The notes under the pieces were generated by a model. That model made no database searches. It was not told the DNA's origin and saw nothing but the letters and a program-made list of their open reading frames with translations. Positions 50,870-59,073 of a stretch of DNA of 64,000 bases are shown here, piece after piece; within the stretch, counting starts at the first letter, position 1, and each line of letters opens with the position of its first letter. This stretch comes from a virus. The position numbers and the translations under genes were made by a program. The stretch lies in IMG/VR virus record IMGVR_UViG_3300023202_000336, positions 116,135 to 180,134 of that record. One strand, written 5' to 3'.

Positions 50870-51655
50870 ATGACATCAAAAGCCCCTCCGACTGAGGATT
50901 CCAGCGTCGACGCCGACATCGAGAAGGGACCTGAACTAATTTCTGTAAAGCATGATCTCGATATTTCGTGTTTCCTTGAACTTCTCAAGGACAGTGCCCC
51001 TAAAGATATGATTAAGATATACGCGAAGAAAGCTCGCGGTGAAGACTTTATGATTCCTCGTTGGTGTACGCCGGTTACAAGACCTGTTCTGGTAGAGACG
51101 GCCGAACGAATTTTCGGATGTATGGATCCTGTTAACCGCGAAAGTATGAACCGGCTTATTGCAGGGCCAGGGTCGGAGTCCGTCGAACAGTTGAGACGAA
51201 ATGTAGCTTCGTTCATGAATACCTACATGCCTCCGAGTGTGATAACCGATCTTACGCGCCGATTTTTCGACTGCCCGTTGAGCTACATTAAGATGGACTC
51301 TATTTCTGTCCATAACGTCGAGGTAAGTGAGTGTGTTACTACCCGCGTACGGTGGATGAGTCTTCCAGAGATCACGTTACGTTATTACGGTGAAATCTAT
51401 CTCGATGACGAAAACGGGGATTGTCTTCCGCCCGAAGAACTTGGAGATCCTCAGTTCGATGGGAAGTTTCATTTTAATAGCTTTTTACAAAACCTTGAAA
51501 CCTATGTAAGCAACTTTCCGACGACGCTTTTACCTTTTGTGGTATTCTACATCTCAGAGCTTGTTCACATGGTGAGCCTGCCCGAGCTCGGATCACCGAT
51601 TAGCATCATGAAAGATACGCCTTCACTTTCGTATACTATTGTCGAGGAGGAATAA
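50870..51655 (+). CDS. Hypothetical protein, 261 aa
   Basis: ATG with GAAAGGACC upstream, 9 bases after the previous gene, so co-transcribed. Mostly helical with a strand-rich centre (TRVRWMSLPEITLRYYGEIYLDDENG). No motif recognised. Confidence 0.62.
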   Translation: MTSKAPPTEDSSVDADIEKGPELISVKHDLDISCFLELLKDSAPKDMIKIYAKKARGEDFMIPRWCTPVTRPVLVETAERIFGCMDPVNRESMNRLIAGPGSESVEQLRRNVASFMNTYMPPSVITDLTRRFFDCPLSYIKMDSISVHNVEVSECVTTRVRWMSLPEITLRYYGEIYLDDENGDCLPPEELGDPQFDGKFHFNSFLQNLETYVSNFPTTLLPFVVFYISELVHMVSLPELGSPISIMKDTPSLSYTIVEEE

Positions 51656-51674
51656 GTAATAGGCTCTGACGATC

Positions 51675-51784
51675 CGTCCGTATCTGAGACGTGGATACGA
51701 GTTGATACAGGGAAAAGAAGTCCCTGCGTGGAGCGGTCTCACGCTCGAAGAACTCGTCGACGAACTCATCGGTAAGGCTAATTA
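51675..51784 (+). pseudogene. Short gene remnant behind a partial repeat
   Basis: After a partial dispersed repeat (51675-51690) an open frame codes for YLRRGYELIQGKEVPAWSGL and then TLEELVDELIGKAN before a TAG at 51782-51784. It has no good start or binding site (only a TTG), so it looks like the tail of a lost gene, ending in an amphipathic helix. Confidence 0.35.
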
Positions 51785-51793
51785 GTGTGGTCG

Positions 51794-52204
51794 TTACTTC
51801 GGCGACGGAGTGCCGTACTCGACCCTTTGTTCCAGCATGAACCGGCCGATTTCGGACTCTTTTACCCTGGTTGGCATCGGGCGGTTCATGCGAGCATGGT
51901 CCTCTTCGCTTACGAGCCCAATCTTTCTCGCTGGGATAATTACGAATCGTTCGATCATTTCGAGTTTGGCCCGGTAGACCTCTATTTTGATATCATGTTC
52001 TTTCGTGGTCCCGTAGAGTGCTTTCCGATCGGCTTTGAGGTCCTCGATGCTTTCGATGATCTCTTGCTGTCGGTCGTAGACCTGTATCGATTTCATGACG
52101 ACGAGGGCAATACCGCCTATTACCGCGGCCCAGCCAAACTTCGAGACGACCCAGTTGAAGACCTTCTGGGTAAGCTGCGTCGGGGTATCGGTCTGGCCGG
52201 CCAT
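51794..52204 (-). CDS. Single-pass membrane protein with coiled coil, minus strand, 136 aa
   Basis: Minus-strand frame with a short polar N terminus (AGQTDTPTQLTQKVFNWVV), one membrane helix (WAAVIGGIALVVMKSI, about 23-40) and then a Glu/Lys/Gln/Ile coiled coil and basic tail. This is the composition of a real membrane-anchored coil. The overlapping plus-strand frame (51785-52237) is Phe/Asp-rich in the way the reverse complement of coils always is, so I reject that one. The start at 52204 avoids overlapping the next gene; a longer form from 52258 is possible. Such proteins include holin/spanin-like or phage lysis accessory proteins (inference). Confidence 0.55.
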   Translation of the reverse strand: MAGQTDTPTQLTQKVFNWVVSKFGWAAVIGGIALVVMKSIQVYDRQQEIIESIEDLKADRKALYGTTKEHDIKIEVYRAKLEMIERFVIIPARKIGLVSEEDHARMNRPMPTRVKESEIGRFMLEQRVEYGTPSPK

Positions 52205-52256
52205 ACGTGCATTTTCGACCCCAAACCATCTATGTGAAGCTGAAAAGGAGGCATCC

Positions 52257-52655
52257 ATGGGCTACATCAACCGTCTCGAGGAGACAGTCGAAGAGCAGTA
52301 TCAAAAGGTCATGAGATTCCAGTGGTGGGAGATACGGGCCGGGACGCTCCCGAGTAGCAAAGAAAAGCAGAAAGCGCTGATACTCGCGTCACCGAATTGC
52401 GTCTTCCCTCTTCTGAGTGGCAGGCTTTATCCCTGGCGCCTTGACCGGAACGATCCTCGCCGGAACGATTACCTTGCTACGTGGCCGGGAAGATGGATCG
52501 GCTGCACGGAGGAAGCTGGAAAGGAGCTCGATCAGATGTGCGCGTTTTATACGAGCGAGGGAGATTTCGAGATGCTGACATACACCGCCGCCTGCAGGCG
52601 TCGATTCATCCAGTATGCCTTCCCATCTCTCTTCTTGTATGGAGTGTTCTTGTAA
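52257..52655 (+). CDS. Hypothetical protein, 132 aa
   Basis: ATG with AAAAGGAGGC upstream. Trp/Arg-rich (FQWWEIRAGTLP; YPWRLDRNDPRRNDYLATWPGRW) with a helical C terminus ending hydrophobic. No family recognised. It reads divergently from the minus-strand membrane gene, so a bidirectional promoter region is implied, though only about 50 bases separate them. Confidence 0.65.
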   Translation: MGYINRLEETVEEQYQKVMRFQWWEIRAGTLPSSKEKQKALILASPNCVFPLLSGRLYPWRLDRNDPRRNDYLATWPGRWIGCTEEAGKELDQMCAFYTSEGDFEMLTYTAACRRRFIQYAFPSLFLYGVFL

Positions 52656-52670
52656 ATTAGTCAAATCGGC

Positions 52671-52701
52671 TATCCTTGCTCAGGAGTTTCGTATCTAAGA
52701 C
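52671..52701 (+). repeat. Dispersed 31-bp repeat copy
   Basis: TATCCTTGCTCAGGAG + TTTCGTATCTAAGAC, followed by GTATCAG. Located before the ribosome binding site of the kinase gene. Confidence 0.8.
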
Positions 52702-52739
52702 GTATCAGAAAATCTGAAACACAACTGAAAGGAAACGTT

Positions 52740-53282
52740 ATGAACTTAGACAACCCCACTCTCGTGCTGATCAGGGGCCTTCCCGGGAGCGGCCGTAGCA
52801 CGGTGGCGACCGCTCTTCATGAAGATATTTGTCGCTTCGAAGCCGACGATTTTTTCATGATCGATGGTGAGTACAACTTCGATCGTCGGTTTTTGAAGGA
52901 CGCGCACAACTGGTGCCGTGCGCAGGCCGCGTACTATTTGTTCAGAGATGAGGACATCGCTGTTTCGAACACTTTATCCATGTTCTTCGAAATGGTTCCG
53001 TACTTTAAGCTCGCGGATTATTACGGCGCCAACAAGGTCGTGATCGAGTGCTGCGGGGATTTCGGATCGACGAAACCGATCCCCGATTACGTAACTGAAC
53101 GGGTGCGCAATCGGTGGGAAGAGATCTTCGAGCCGAAGAAACACGATATCTGTGTGATCAAGCTTCCCGAGCACGTCATCGAAGATCTTCGTGATGCCCC
53201 GGGGACGCTCGATATCGAAGATATCCTGACCTTCGCTGGCGATTTCTCGGGGTCCGAATCTTCGAGATACGCGGCGGTGTAG
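52740..53282 (+). CDS. P-loop kinase (AAA_33/polynucleotide kinase-like) with altered Walker A
   Basis: 180 aa. GLPGSGRST (13-21) is a P loop in which the usual Lys is Arg19. Then FEADDFFMIDGEYNFD and AHNWCRAQAAYYL, the typical DD-F and AH.W segments of the family that includes T4 PNK-like and N4BP2-like kinases, and VSNTLSMFFEMVPYF. The Lys-to-Arg change could lower or change nucleotide binding. Possible 5'-end kinase that works with the RNA ligase at 45989 in RNA repair (inference). RBS GAAAGGAAACG. Confidence 0.75.
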   Translation: MNLDNPTLVLIRGLPGSGRSTVATALHEDICRFEADDFFMIDGEYNFDRRFLKDAHNWCRAQAAYYLFRDEDIAVSNTLSMFFEMVPYFKLADYYGANKVVIECCGDFGSTKPIPDYVTERVRNRWEEIFEPKKHDICVIKLPEHVIEDLRDAPGTLDIEDILTFAGDFSGSESSRYAAV

Positions 53283-53290
53283 AACGAGGT

Positions 53291-53324
53291 GCCGCCACCT
53301 GTAGCACTTGTTACAGGTGGCGGC
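53291..53324 (+). terminator. Strong hairpin after the kinase gene
   Basis: GCCGCCACCTGTA (53291-53303) pairs exactly with TACAGGTGGCGGC (53312-53324) around an 8-base loop; followed by GCTTTC, a short T run. Likely a terminator or RNA end-protecting hairpin. Confidence 0.7.
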
Positions 53325-53423
53325 GCTTTCGACGGAGGCGAGGTGACCGTGGCAGCAGAAGTGAATGCAGTACTTAATGACCATTAACCAAGGTACAGTG
53401 CGGAGCTAAAAAGTAAGTGTGAG

Positions 53424-53930
53424 TTGCATGAGCTTACACCGAATGACCTCATTTATCCTCATGTGAGGGCTGAGGTGATACGCCAGTTGAAAGATGTATA
53501 TTCTGGTCGCGATTTTATAAAGCTCTGGCAGGAGGTATCATACGGTGACTATAGGGGTTTAAGAGACTTATTTTATAATCCTTTCAGTAAGAAGATGAAG
53601 AGGAAGTGCGTTGCGCTATTACAGGAGGGCGATGTAATTCAGTTGAATTCGTTAGGCGGCTTTCCTGGTTGGGTATCTGACTTCAATAACTATCACGGTA
53701 AACTCGCGGTCATTACCGCTTTGTACAAGATTCCGGTGGCTAATATAAGATTCCTAGACGATTGCGAATTTATCAGCGATAAAGGCTATTTAGTTCCTTT
53801 GGGAGCGTGTGTTCCGTTAAAAGCCGTTGTTTATGCTCGCTCAGGAGCTCCGCGTCTGAGACACCGTATAAAATCGAAGGGAGGTGTACCTTGGCTGAAG
53901 AAGTGGATCAAAAAGATCGCAAGATTATAG
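53424..53930 (+). CDS. Hypothetical protein of an F(V/I)KxW paralog family, 168 aa
   Basis: TTG start; no clear ribosome binding site, so the start is uncertain. Contains SGRDFIKLWQEVSYG (about 29-43), like motifs in four neighbouring small proteins. Residues 134-142 are coded by a dispersed repeat, after which the frame continues 24 codons, overlapping the next gene's start. So the natural stop was probably lost when the repeat arrived, or the repeat was captured. Confidence 0.5.
   Translation: MHELTPNDLIYPHVRAEVIRQLKDVYSGRDFIKLWQEVSYGDYRGLRDLFYNPFSKKMKRKCVALLQEGDVIQLNSLGGFPGWVSDFNNYHGKLAVITALYKIPVANIRFLDDCEFISDKGYLVPLGACVPLKAVVYARSGAPRLRHRIKSKGGVPWLKKWIKKIARL
53832..53862 (+). repeat. Dispersed 31-bp repeat copy, inside a coding frame
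   Basis: TATGCTCGCTCAGGAG + CTCCGCGTCTGAGAC. In the preceding gene's frame it codes for YARSGAPRLRH. Confidence 0.85.
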
Positions 53931-54643
53931 TACCGCGCCGTAGTTATTATGAGAAAACGTCAGATTTCGTGAGGAATTGGGTAAGGTTTTCAGAAGGAAA
54001 AGAACCGGTTATACCCACTATAGATAACGTGGGTATGAGTTACGTAGAGTTTATAGATAGATATAATGACCTATGTTGGAGAGAGGCTGAGTTTTGTGAG
54101 GACGATAACGGGGCGGAAGACGAGGATGAAGACTTCTACGAAGACGAGAGGGGTGTAAGAGCCCTTCTTTCTGAGGCGTTTAATAGAGAGTACCTAGATT
54201 TGGTCGTTAATTCGGGGCTAGTGTACGGGCCTATTAATAATTACGAGGCTCGTTTTAGCGACCGTTTTTATAGGGTGTTATCCCCCTTTTTTAAAGAGGG
54301 TTCTCGAGGGATCGTGGAATCATTCAGAAGATGCGCGAAAGCGTGTTTAGATCCTTACAGCGCTCTTCGTGAGCGTAGCTGCTATTGTAACAGCGACCAT
54401 GATGACCATACAATCGAAATCGGAATTATGTTAGTCAGCGCTGGTATCGGTACCACCTTTTACACTACGTTTCCGTATGTAAGCAATCCACTCTACCAGC
54501 TTTCTCAGGATGCCAGTTTCGTGAGCGTGATGGTTTATAGCCTCGCCCGTTGGACGTATGATACTGGTGCTTTTGGTACATCGGATCCATTTGATCACGA
54601 GTATATCAAATGGTTCGATCAGAGTATTATATGTGTCTCGTAG
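53891..54643 (+). CDS. Hypothetical protein of the F(V/I)KxW family, 250 aa
   Basis: TTG at 53891, with GGGAGGTG ideally placed, is the best start. Motif SYYEKTSDFVRNWVRFSEGKEPVIP (about 15-39) aligns with the two genes downstream (HYRTARQFIKSW; MYPDARSFVKDW). A helical body follows with an acidic insert (EDEDEDFYEDE) and Cys residues CYCNSDHDDH. No function known. It is followed 4 bases later by the next gene. Confidence 0.62.
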   Translation: MAEEVDQKDRKIIVPRRSYYEKTSDFVRNWVRFSEGKEPVIPTIDNVGMSYVEFIDRYNDLCWREAEFCEDDNGAEDEDEDFYEDERGVRALLSEAFNREYLDLVVNSGLVYGPINNYEARFSDRFYRVLSPFFKEGSRGIVESFRRCAKACLDPYSALRERSCYCNSDHDDHTIEIGIMLVSAGIGTTFYTTFPYVSNPLYQLSQDASFVSVMVYSLARWTYDTGAFGTSDPFDHEYIKWFDQSIICVS

Positions 54644-54647
54644 TGAC

Positions 54648-54902
54648 ATGAACGATGACGCCGTATATGAGGCTGAACGACTTATCGCGCGGTCACGATA
54701 CGAGTTAGATACAGAGGATCACGGGGTGCTTACATTGACCGTTACGCTTCCTAATGGATTTATTCTTAAGGAAAAAGAGTGCACGAGTACGCCTCGCGAA
54801 GTAGCACGTAGTATTCTGTATTCTAAGATCTTATGTCGATTAATGGAGTTAGAACGTTACCGCAAGGCATGTGAAGAGCACCGTCTTCGCATGGTCACTT
54901 AA
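54648..54902 (+). CDS. Hypothetical protein, possible phage gp49-like, 84 aa
   Basis: ATG at 54648. Pattern LTLTVTLPNGFILKEKECTS followed by a helix with YSKILCRLMELERYRKACEE recalls the NGF...LEGY layout of the phage_gp49_66 family, but the match is loose. No catalytic motif is expected in that family. RBS is weak. Confidence 0.5.
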   Translation: MNDDAVYEAERLIARSRYELDTEDHGVLTLTVTLPNGFILKEKECTSTPREVARSILYSKILCRLMELERYRKACEEHRLRMVT

Positions 54903-54913
54903 GGAGGACCTGA

Positions 54914-55519
54914 ATGAATACGTCAACGGTTATTACACCGTCCCCTTCTCACTACAGAACTGCCAGACAGTTCATCAAATCGTGGAGCATGTTTTCTTCC
55001 GGAGGAGAGGTTTTGGCCCCGGATACCGGCGACATCAGGTCTCTCGACGCTTTAGAAGGCGATATCAGAGATCTTGTCTCCAAAAGTAAAAGGAATCATA
55101 ATTCGAACGCGCGGTTTAAGGAGTCACTGAATAACATCGTTTCCAGCTTCCTGAGTCCGCGCGTTCGTGACGCGAGCTTTGAGGCGAGGTGTACGGTAAA
55201 GTGGAGGGTTAATCCTATACATATTCAGGTGATAGGAAACCTCCAGACAGACCCGAGCTCGTATCTATTAGATATTACTTATCGTAAACGTCGCACGCTT
55301 TATGATCGGAGGTACCAAGTAAGATATGATACTTTTAAAAAGCGGGTCGCTTCACTTCCTGTGCTGTTTACTGATATCCTTATGATGCTTCATATAGGTT
55401 TCACGTTTTATGGATTGCCGCCTTCAATAGCCTGTAAAGCGATATTTCTCAAAGAACTTCGTGACAACCCGGCACTTACGCGCGTACCTCGCGTAATGAT
55501 ACCAGAGTTGGTGCAATGA
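54914..55519 (+). CDS. Hypothetical protein of the F(V/I)KxW family, 201 aa
   Basis: ATG with AAGGAGG upstream. N-terminal SPSHYRTARQFIKSW then FSSGGEVLAP aligns with the 53891 and 55516 proteins. Basic middle (YRKRRTLYDRRYQVRYDTFKKR). It overlaps the next gene by 4 bases (ATGA). Members share only the first 40 residues, so a common binding or localisation module with different effectors is plausible. Confidence 0.62.
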   Translation: MNTSTVITPSPSHYRTARQFIKSWSMFSSGGEVLAPDTGDIRSLDALEGDIRDLVSKSKRNHNSNARFKESLNNIVSSFLSPRVRDASFEARCTVKWRVNPIHIQVIGNLQTDPSSYLLDITYRKRRTLYDRRYQVRYDTFKKRVASLPVLFTDILMMLHIGFTFYGLPPSIACKAIFLKELRDNPALTRVPRVMIPELVQ

Positions 55520-56091
55520 AAATTACACCGTCGATGTATCCGGATGCTCGTTCTTTCGTAAAAGACTGGGAGAAGGTTACTCGTGGAGAGGAAGCATCGC
55601 CCCCTATTCTCACGCTTGATGGTATCGACGCGGCATTTAGTAACGGCGTGTATAAAGGGGGCGATTACGACCATATTCTAAGTTATGTACCTAATGTTAG
55701 TCTGATGCGCCGTCACAGATCAGATTTTATTCGGCGAGGTATTTTGGATAAGCGTACACTTGATAAGCTGAGACACTACAGCCCTATTACTGAGTCGGAT
55801 ATTGAGTCGGATATTGAGCCCGTTACTGTGAGTTTTTCTACGGGGAGCCCTGCCACTTATCGCGTCCCTTTTAGTAACCCGGGCGGGCCCCAAAAGTATC
55901 CTATTATTCGCGTGATGTACAAGCTTCTGCGGGATAGGGCCGAGGTTATACGATGCGAGCACAAAATATGGTTACAAACTATGCTGCGAGCAGCTTATAG
56001 TGGTGTACATACACCTGTTAGTAGGGTTTTGAGTTATGATCAGGAAGTGGGTCAGGCAAGCGTAGAGATGTTGCTTTCATTATATATTTGA
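55516..56091 (+). CDS. Hypothetical protein of the F(V/I)KxW family, 191 aa
   Basis: ATGA overlap with the previous gene. N-terminal TPSMYPDARSFVKDW, then VTRGEEASPPILTLDGI, aligns with the paralogs. A short internal duplication (ESDIESDIEPV, from repeated GATATTGAGTCG) lies in the middle. C-terminal half basic and helical. Function unknown. Confidence 0.62.
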   Translation: MKITPSMYPDARSFVKDWEKVTRGEEASPPILTLDGIDAAFSNGVYKGGDYDHILSYVPNVSLMRRHRSDFIRRGILDKRTLDKLRHYSPITESDIESDIEPVTVSFSTGSPATYRVPFSNPGGPQKYPIIRVMYKLLRDRAEVIRCEHKIWLQTMLRAAYSGVHTPVSRVLSYDQEVGQASVEMLLSLYI

Positions 56092-56100
56092 GGATTTTCT

Positions 56101-56313
56101 ATGCGGATTATACACGGCTGTACTCCTCCAAGCGAGGACGATTTTGAGGAAGAATGTCAAGAATGCGAATGTAGATTCGAGTGGCATGAGATTGGATGGG
56201 ATTATGCGTACGGAGATGAACTCGGGTATTATATTGAAGGTTATGAAGCAGTATGCCCTATATGCGGCATCACTCTTGACGAGCAGAAAACGTACAACGA
56301 CGAGGAGGAATGA
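56101..56313 (+). CDS. Zinc-ribbon protein, 70 aa
   Basis: ATG start. CQECECRFEWHE and CPICGITLD form a two-site CxxC...CxxC ribbon around a Tyr-rich acidic middle. Likely a small nucleic-acid- or protein-binding adaptor. ATGA overlap with the HIRAN gene suggests they work together. Confidence 0.68.
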   Translation: MRIIHGCTPPSEDDFEEECQECECRFEWHEIGWDYAYGDELGYYIEGYEAVCPICGITLDEQKTYNDEEE

Positions 56314-56615
56314 TGATTCCTATTTTCAGAGGCGTGAGCATCGTGGGTTACTCTTACCTCGATGAAAACGCGAAACAGCTCCACGAGGACCTGGAGCAGG
56401 GTGAAGAGGTTATCCTCGAGCCCGTTACGAATAACGAGTTTGATTCTCTGGCCGTGGAAGTTTGGGCCGATATGAGGGTTGGTTACATAGCGAAAGAGAT
56501 AAGTCCGGTGATCCACTACTTCAAGAAAGCCGGAATACCATACGTGGCGAAAGTTACCGATCGGCGTAGGAAGTCACAGTGCGTCGATGTTTTTATACTC
56601 GAACAGGAGGGGTAG
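56310..56615 (+). CDS. HIRAN-domain protein, 101 aa
   Basis: HIRAN domains bind 3' ends of single-stranded DNA, as in HLTF/Rad5 helicases. The layout fits: RGVSIVGYSYLDENAKQL, then GEEVILEPVTNNEFDSLAVEVW, then RVGYIAKEISPVI. A stand-alone HIRAN suggests a damaged-DNA or fork-recognition role. It overlaps the zinc-ribbon gene by 4 bases. Confidence 0.78.
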   Translation: MMIPIFRGVSIVGYSYLDENAKQLHEDLEQGEEVILEPVTNNEFDSLAVEVWADMRVGYIAKEISPVIHYFKKAGIPYVAKVTDRRRKSQCVDVFILEQEG

Positions 56616-56656
56616 TAGACGTGACAGTCGGACGGACGAAATTAAGGTTTATGGTT

Positions 56657-56737
56657 GAGATCAAGACGAAACCAGCCTGGATGAAGCAGGAACCCAATCT
56701 CTGGTAACTTCTACAAGTTACCACATTTAGGAAAGCA
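56657..56737 (+). mobile_element. Right-end remnant of a TnpB element
   Basis: About 80 bases match 45903-45982 almost exactly (one change), from AGATCAAGACGAAACCAG through hairpin GGTAACTT-CTAC-AAGTTACC (56703-56722) to CACATTTAGG. The rest of the element, including the left end, is absent. It could still produce a stray omega RNA terminus with the guide AAAGCAGTAATCC. Confidence 0.82.
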
Positions 56738-56764
56738 GTAATCCATTTCGTAATGAGACTCTTC

Positions 56765-56795
56765 TATTCTCGCTCAGGAGCTCCGTATCTGAGAC
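56765..56795 (+). repeat. Dispersed 31-bp repeat copy
   Basis: TATTCTCGCTCAGGAG + CTCCGTATCTGAGAC followed by GTATCTGAAAC. Confidence 0.85.
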
Positions 56796-56807
56796 GTATC
56801 TGAAACG

Positions 56808-56852
56808 AGGCTTGCCGGGCTAGAATACTCACCATCATGTCCCGGCAAGCCT
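56808..56852 (+). repeat. 12-bp inverted repeat
   Basis: AGGCTTGCCGGG (56808-56819) pairs with CCCGGCAAGCCT (56841-56852) around a 21-base loop, within a non-coding gap. No T tract. Its core GCTTGCCGG also occurs in the hairpin at 33396. Confidence 0.7.
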
Positions 56853-56880
56853 GGCTCAGAAACTGGCGTTCGTCGATTGC

Positions 56881-56907
56881 GCGAGCTCAGAGCTTCGTAT
56901 CTAAGAC
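56881..56907 (+). repeat. Dispersed repeat copy, degenerate
   Basis: GCGAGCTCAGAG + CTTCGTATCTAAGAC, immediately before the next gene's AGAAAGGA site. Confidence 0.72.
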
Positions 56908-56921
56908 AGAAAGGAACACTA

Positions 56922-58235
56922 ATGCCATCAGATGAACTACTTTACACGCTTCAAGGTATCATGGATGAAACACTCAAGTGTGAGGAGCTCGAAGAGATCG
57001 AGAAGAAGATGCATGAGATATTTAGGATTCCAAACCCATCCGAGCTTCCTCGTCCCGGGGAGGTCGGGTCGTGGGAAATCTCAGATTGGGAGTCATTCCT
57101 CGCCCCACTCGGTTTCGTGGTAGTACGCACTGCGAAGCACGGATTCGTTTTCGGGCACCCCGAGCTCTCGAGCATCCGATCGGAGTTTTCAAAGACTCCG
57201 GGCGATGTCCGAGCAGGCAAAAATTTCGCGAGGTATCTACGTTCTACGTGTCGAACTTCGTATTCGAATATTTGCTATGCTGCGGAGATGATCGCGAAGC
57301 ATCGTGGGGATTTCTTCGAATGCTTCAGTGAAGAAGAGCGAAAACAAGAAGTGCCACTCGGCCGCATAGAATCGATGCTGGAAGAAGCAACACTCGAGGC
57401 TACGTCTAAGATAACAGAAAAAGATATCGCAAAATATGTGAGTGAAGAGGCGCTCGAGAAGACTCGCAAGAAGTACGAGCGTCTCTGGCGTCTAATAGGT
57501 AAGCTCAATGACGTCGGTATGCGTACGGATGACGTCATCAAAGATATGTCGCCTACGAGGCGTGCTCAGGAGAGGATAATTAGAATCCTTTACCAGAAAA
57601 AGGACCCCATTATCCCGGTGCCAGGCGGATTACTCGAGGAACTCGAAGACCTTCTCGAACAAGTAAGGGAAGAAGCGAAGATCGATAAAGAGCGTCGTAA
57701 GCGGGAGAAGAAGCTCAACCAGGCTATTCGTACCATCGTAAATAATCCGGAAAAGACGCTCGCCGATTACGAAGAGAGCGTACTCAGATGCCGCGCTGTA
57801 ACCGACAACATAAAGGCGTCAATTTCGGAGAAAGTAGGGCAACTGCAGCAATTGCAGGCCGAGGTTCAGAGAATATGTGAAGGGTTCGAGACTGATATCA
57901 CGCCTGACGTTCGATCCTTTGAGATTACTATCAAGGCGCTGAAATCTCAGATCGATGATAACGTTCGTCTAGACTCCGAGTTGAAGGATCTCAAGCGTCA
58001 GAACAGGGGGCTCGAGAAGAAACGAAAAACCGCAGAGCGCAATATTGATAATCTTGAGAAGTCGTTGTCGGGCGCTGTGAAGAAGGATCGCGTCGAGAAG
58101 TTCCTTAAGTTTCTTCGTGATAAGATCGATAACTTCAGCTTAGGCGATCATATGCGTGAATTCGAAGAGATCGAGAAGGAGTTACTTGAGCTTGCGGTGG
58201 ATGCTGGGATAGATTCCATCACGACCGCGGCGTAA
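56922..58235 (+). CDS. Coiled-coil protein, 437 aa
   Basis: ATG at 56922 with AGAAAGGA upstream. Residues 1-110 are mixed (GFVVVRTAKHGFVFGHPEL), 110-250 helical, and 250-430 a long heptad-rich coiled coil (KKKDPIIPVPG then LLEELEDLLEQVREEAKIDKE; LKRQNRGLEKKRKTAERN). No ATPase motif, so not an SMC protein. It may scaffold a complex. Largest gene of this right-hand region. Confidence 0.72.
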   Translation: MPSDELLYTLQGIMDETLKCEELEEIEKKMHEIFRIPNPSELPRPGEVGSWEISDWESFLAPLGFVVVRTAKHGFVFGHPELSSIRSEFSKTPGDVRAGKNFARYLRSTCRTSYSNICYAAEMIAKHRGDFFECFSEEERKQEVPLGRIESMLEEATLEATSKITEKDIAKYVSEEALEKTRKKYERLWRLIGKLNDVGMRTDDVIKDMSPTRRAQERIIRILYQKKDPIIPVPGGLLEELEDLLEQVREEAKIDKERRKREKKLNQAIRTIVNNPEKTLADYEESVLRCRAVTDNIKASISEKVGQLQQLQAEVQRICEGFETDITPDVRSFEITIKALKSQIDDNVRLDSELKDLKRQNRGLEKKRKTAERNIDNLEKSLSGAVKKDRVEKFLKFLRDKIDNFSLGDHMREFEEIEKELLELAVDAGIDSITTAA

Positions 58236-58282
58236 ATCACAAACAGCGAGGACTACGTAGAATGCACGCCCACCGTTTCGAC

Positions 58283-58313
58283 TATTTTCGTTCAAGAGTT
58301 TCGTATCTGAGAC
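58283..58313 (+). repeat. Dispersed 31-bp repeat copy
   Basis: TATTTTCGTTCAAGAG + TTTCGTATCTGAGAC, the most divergent full-length copy. Confidence 0.75.
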
Positions 58314-58328
58314 TATATTCATACTTGC

Positions 58329-58745
58329 GTGGCTGGATCGTCGTGGCTGGGGCTCGGGAACATGTTGACGCTTCCTGATACCGTTACCGCGATATCCCCG
58401 GGGGTTGGCGGCCTCGTTATCCAGCCACGTAAGTATGAGGTTTATATAGCGGCCCGCGAGTTAATACCTGCGAAAGAACTTGTAAGAGGTATGATTCTGC
58501 ATAGGCTTGATACGGATTATATAATACAAATATTGCGAGTTAACGAGCCTGGCCCTATACTCTGGAGAAAGTATATCGGTGAGGATTGTACGTGGGTACC
58601 TGGTCAGGAGAGGTATGTAGCCGTGGTACAATACGAGAGGGAGATCAAGAACAAGAATATCACAGTAATAGCAAAGCTTATGGACGTAAGAGCTTGGATT
58701 AAGTCTGAGTATCCTCATGCCGTATACAATGATTCAGCTGGCTGA
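58329..58745 (+). CDS. Hypothetical protein, 138 aa
   Basis: GTG at 58329 without a clear binding site; an ATG at 58362 is the main alternative. Strand-rich, basic, with many Ile/Tyr (YEVYIAARELIPAKELVRGM). A+T-rich codons. It overlaps the next gene by 29 bases. No family recognised. Confidence 0.5.
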   Translation: MAGSSWLGLGNMLTLPDTVTAISPGVGGLVIQPRKYEVYIAARELIPAKELVRGMILHRLDTDYIIQILRVNEPGPILWRKYIGEDCTWVPGQERYVAVVQYEREIKNKNITVIAKLMDVRAWIKSEYPHAVYNDSAG

Positions 58746-59073
58746 GATAGCTGCCGAGTCAGTTCGTTCAAAAGCTGGATCGAGGATCCACATCAAGAGA
58801 TATCGAAAAGATATTGATGACGTGGATTCGTTTATCGACGCTGTGAAGGAGCTGACTCCTTATGTCGTGAGGATGACTTCGGTGAGGCCTCGCCGTCTGG
58901 AGGAGATTTGCGAGTTTTTCTATTTAGATAGTGGTAACAGGTTCGTAATGTCTGCGCTCGAGTGGGTTGCGAAACTGTTCTGCGAAGAAGTTACGGCAAT
59001 GAATCAGGAAAAAGGAATCCGTACCCCCGGGTTTTGGAGGTTAAAAGATGATTACTGTATATGGAGTCATTGA
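58717..59073 (+). CDS. Hypothetical helical protein, 118 aa
   Basis: ATG inside the previous gene; an ATG at 58729 is a further choice. Arg/Lys-rich, helical, with DDVDSFIDAVKEL in the position of the FVKxW motif of the neighbouring paralogs, though weak. Ends 26 bases inside the next frame. No family recognised. Confidence 0.5.
   Translation: MPYTMIQLAEIAAESVRSKAGSRIHIKRYRKDIDDVDSFIDAVKELTPYVVRMTSVRPRRLEEICEFFYLDSGNRFVMSALEWVAKLFCEEVTAMNQEKGIRTPGFWRLKDDYCIWSH

Noticed and set aside
51785-52237. Plus-strand frame of 150 residues opposite the minus-strand membrane protein
   Set aside because: It is rich in Phe and Asp in the way that the complement of a Glu/Lys coiled coil is, has no ribosome binding site, and the minus-strand frame shows a real membrane helix and coil.
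53343-53387. 14-codon frame after the kinase terminator
   Set aside because: Very short, only a GTG start, and directly behind the hairpin; no reason to think it is translated.
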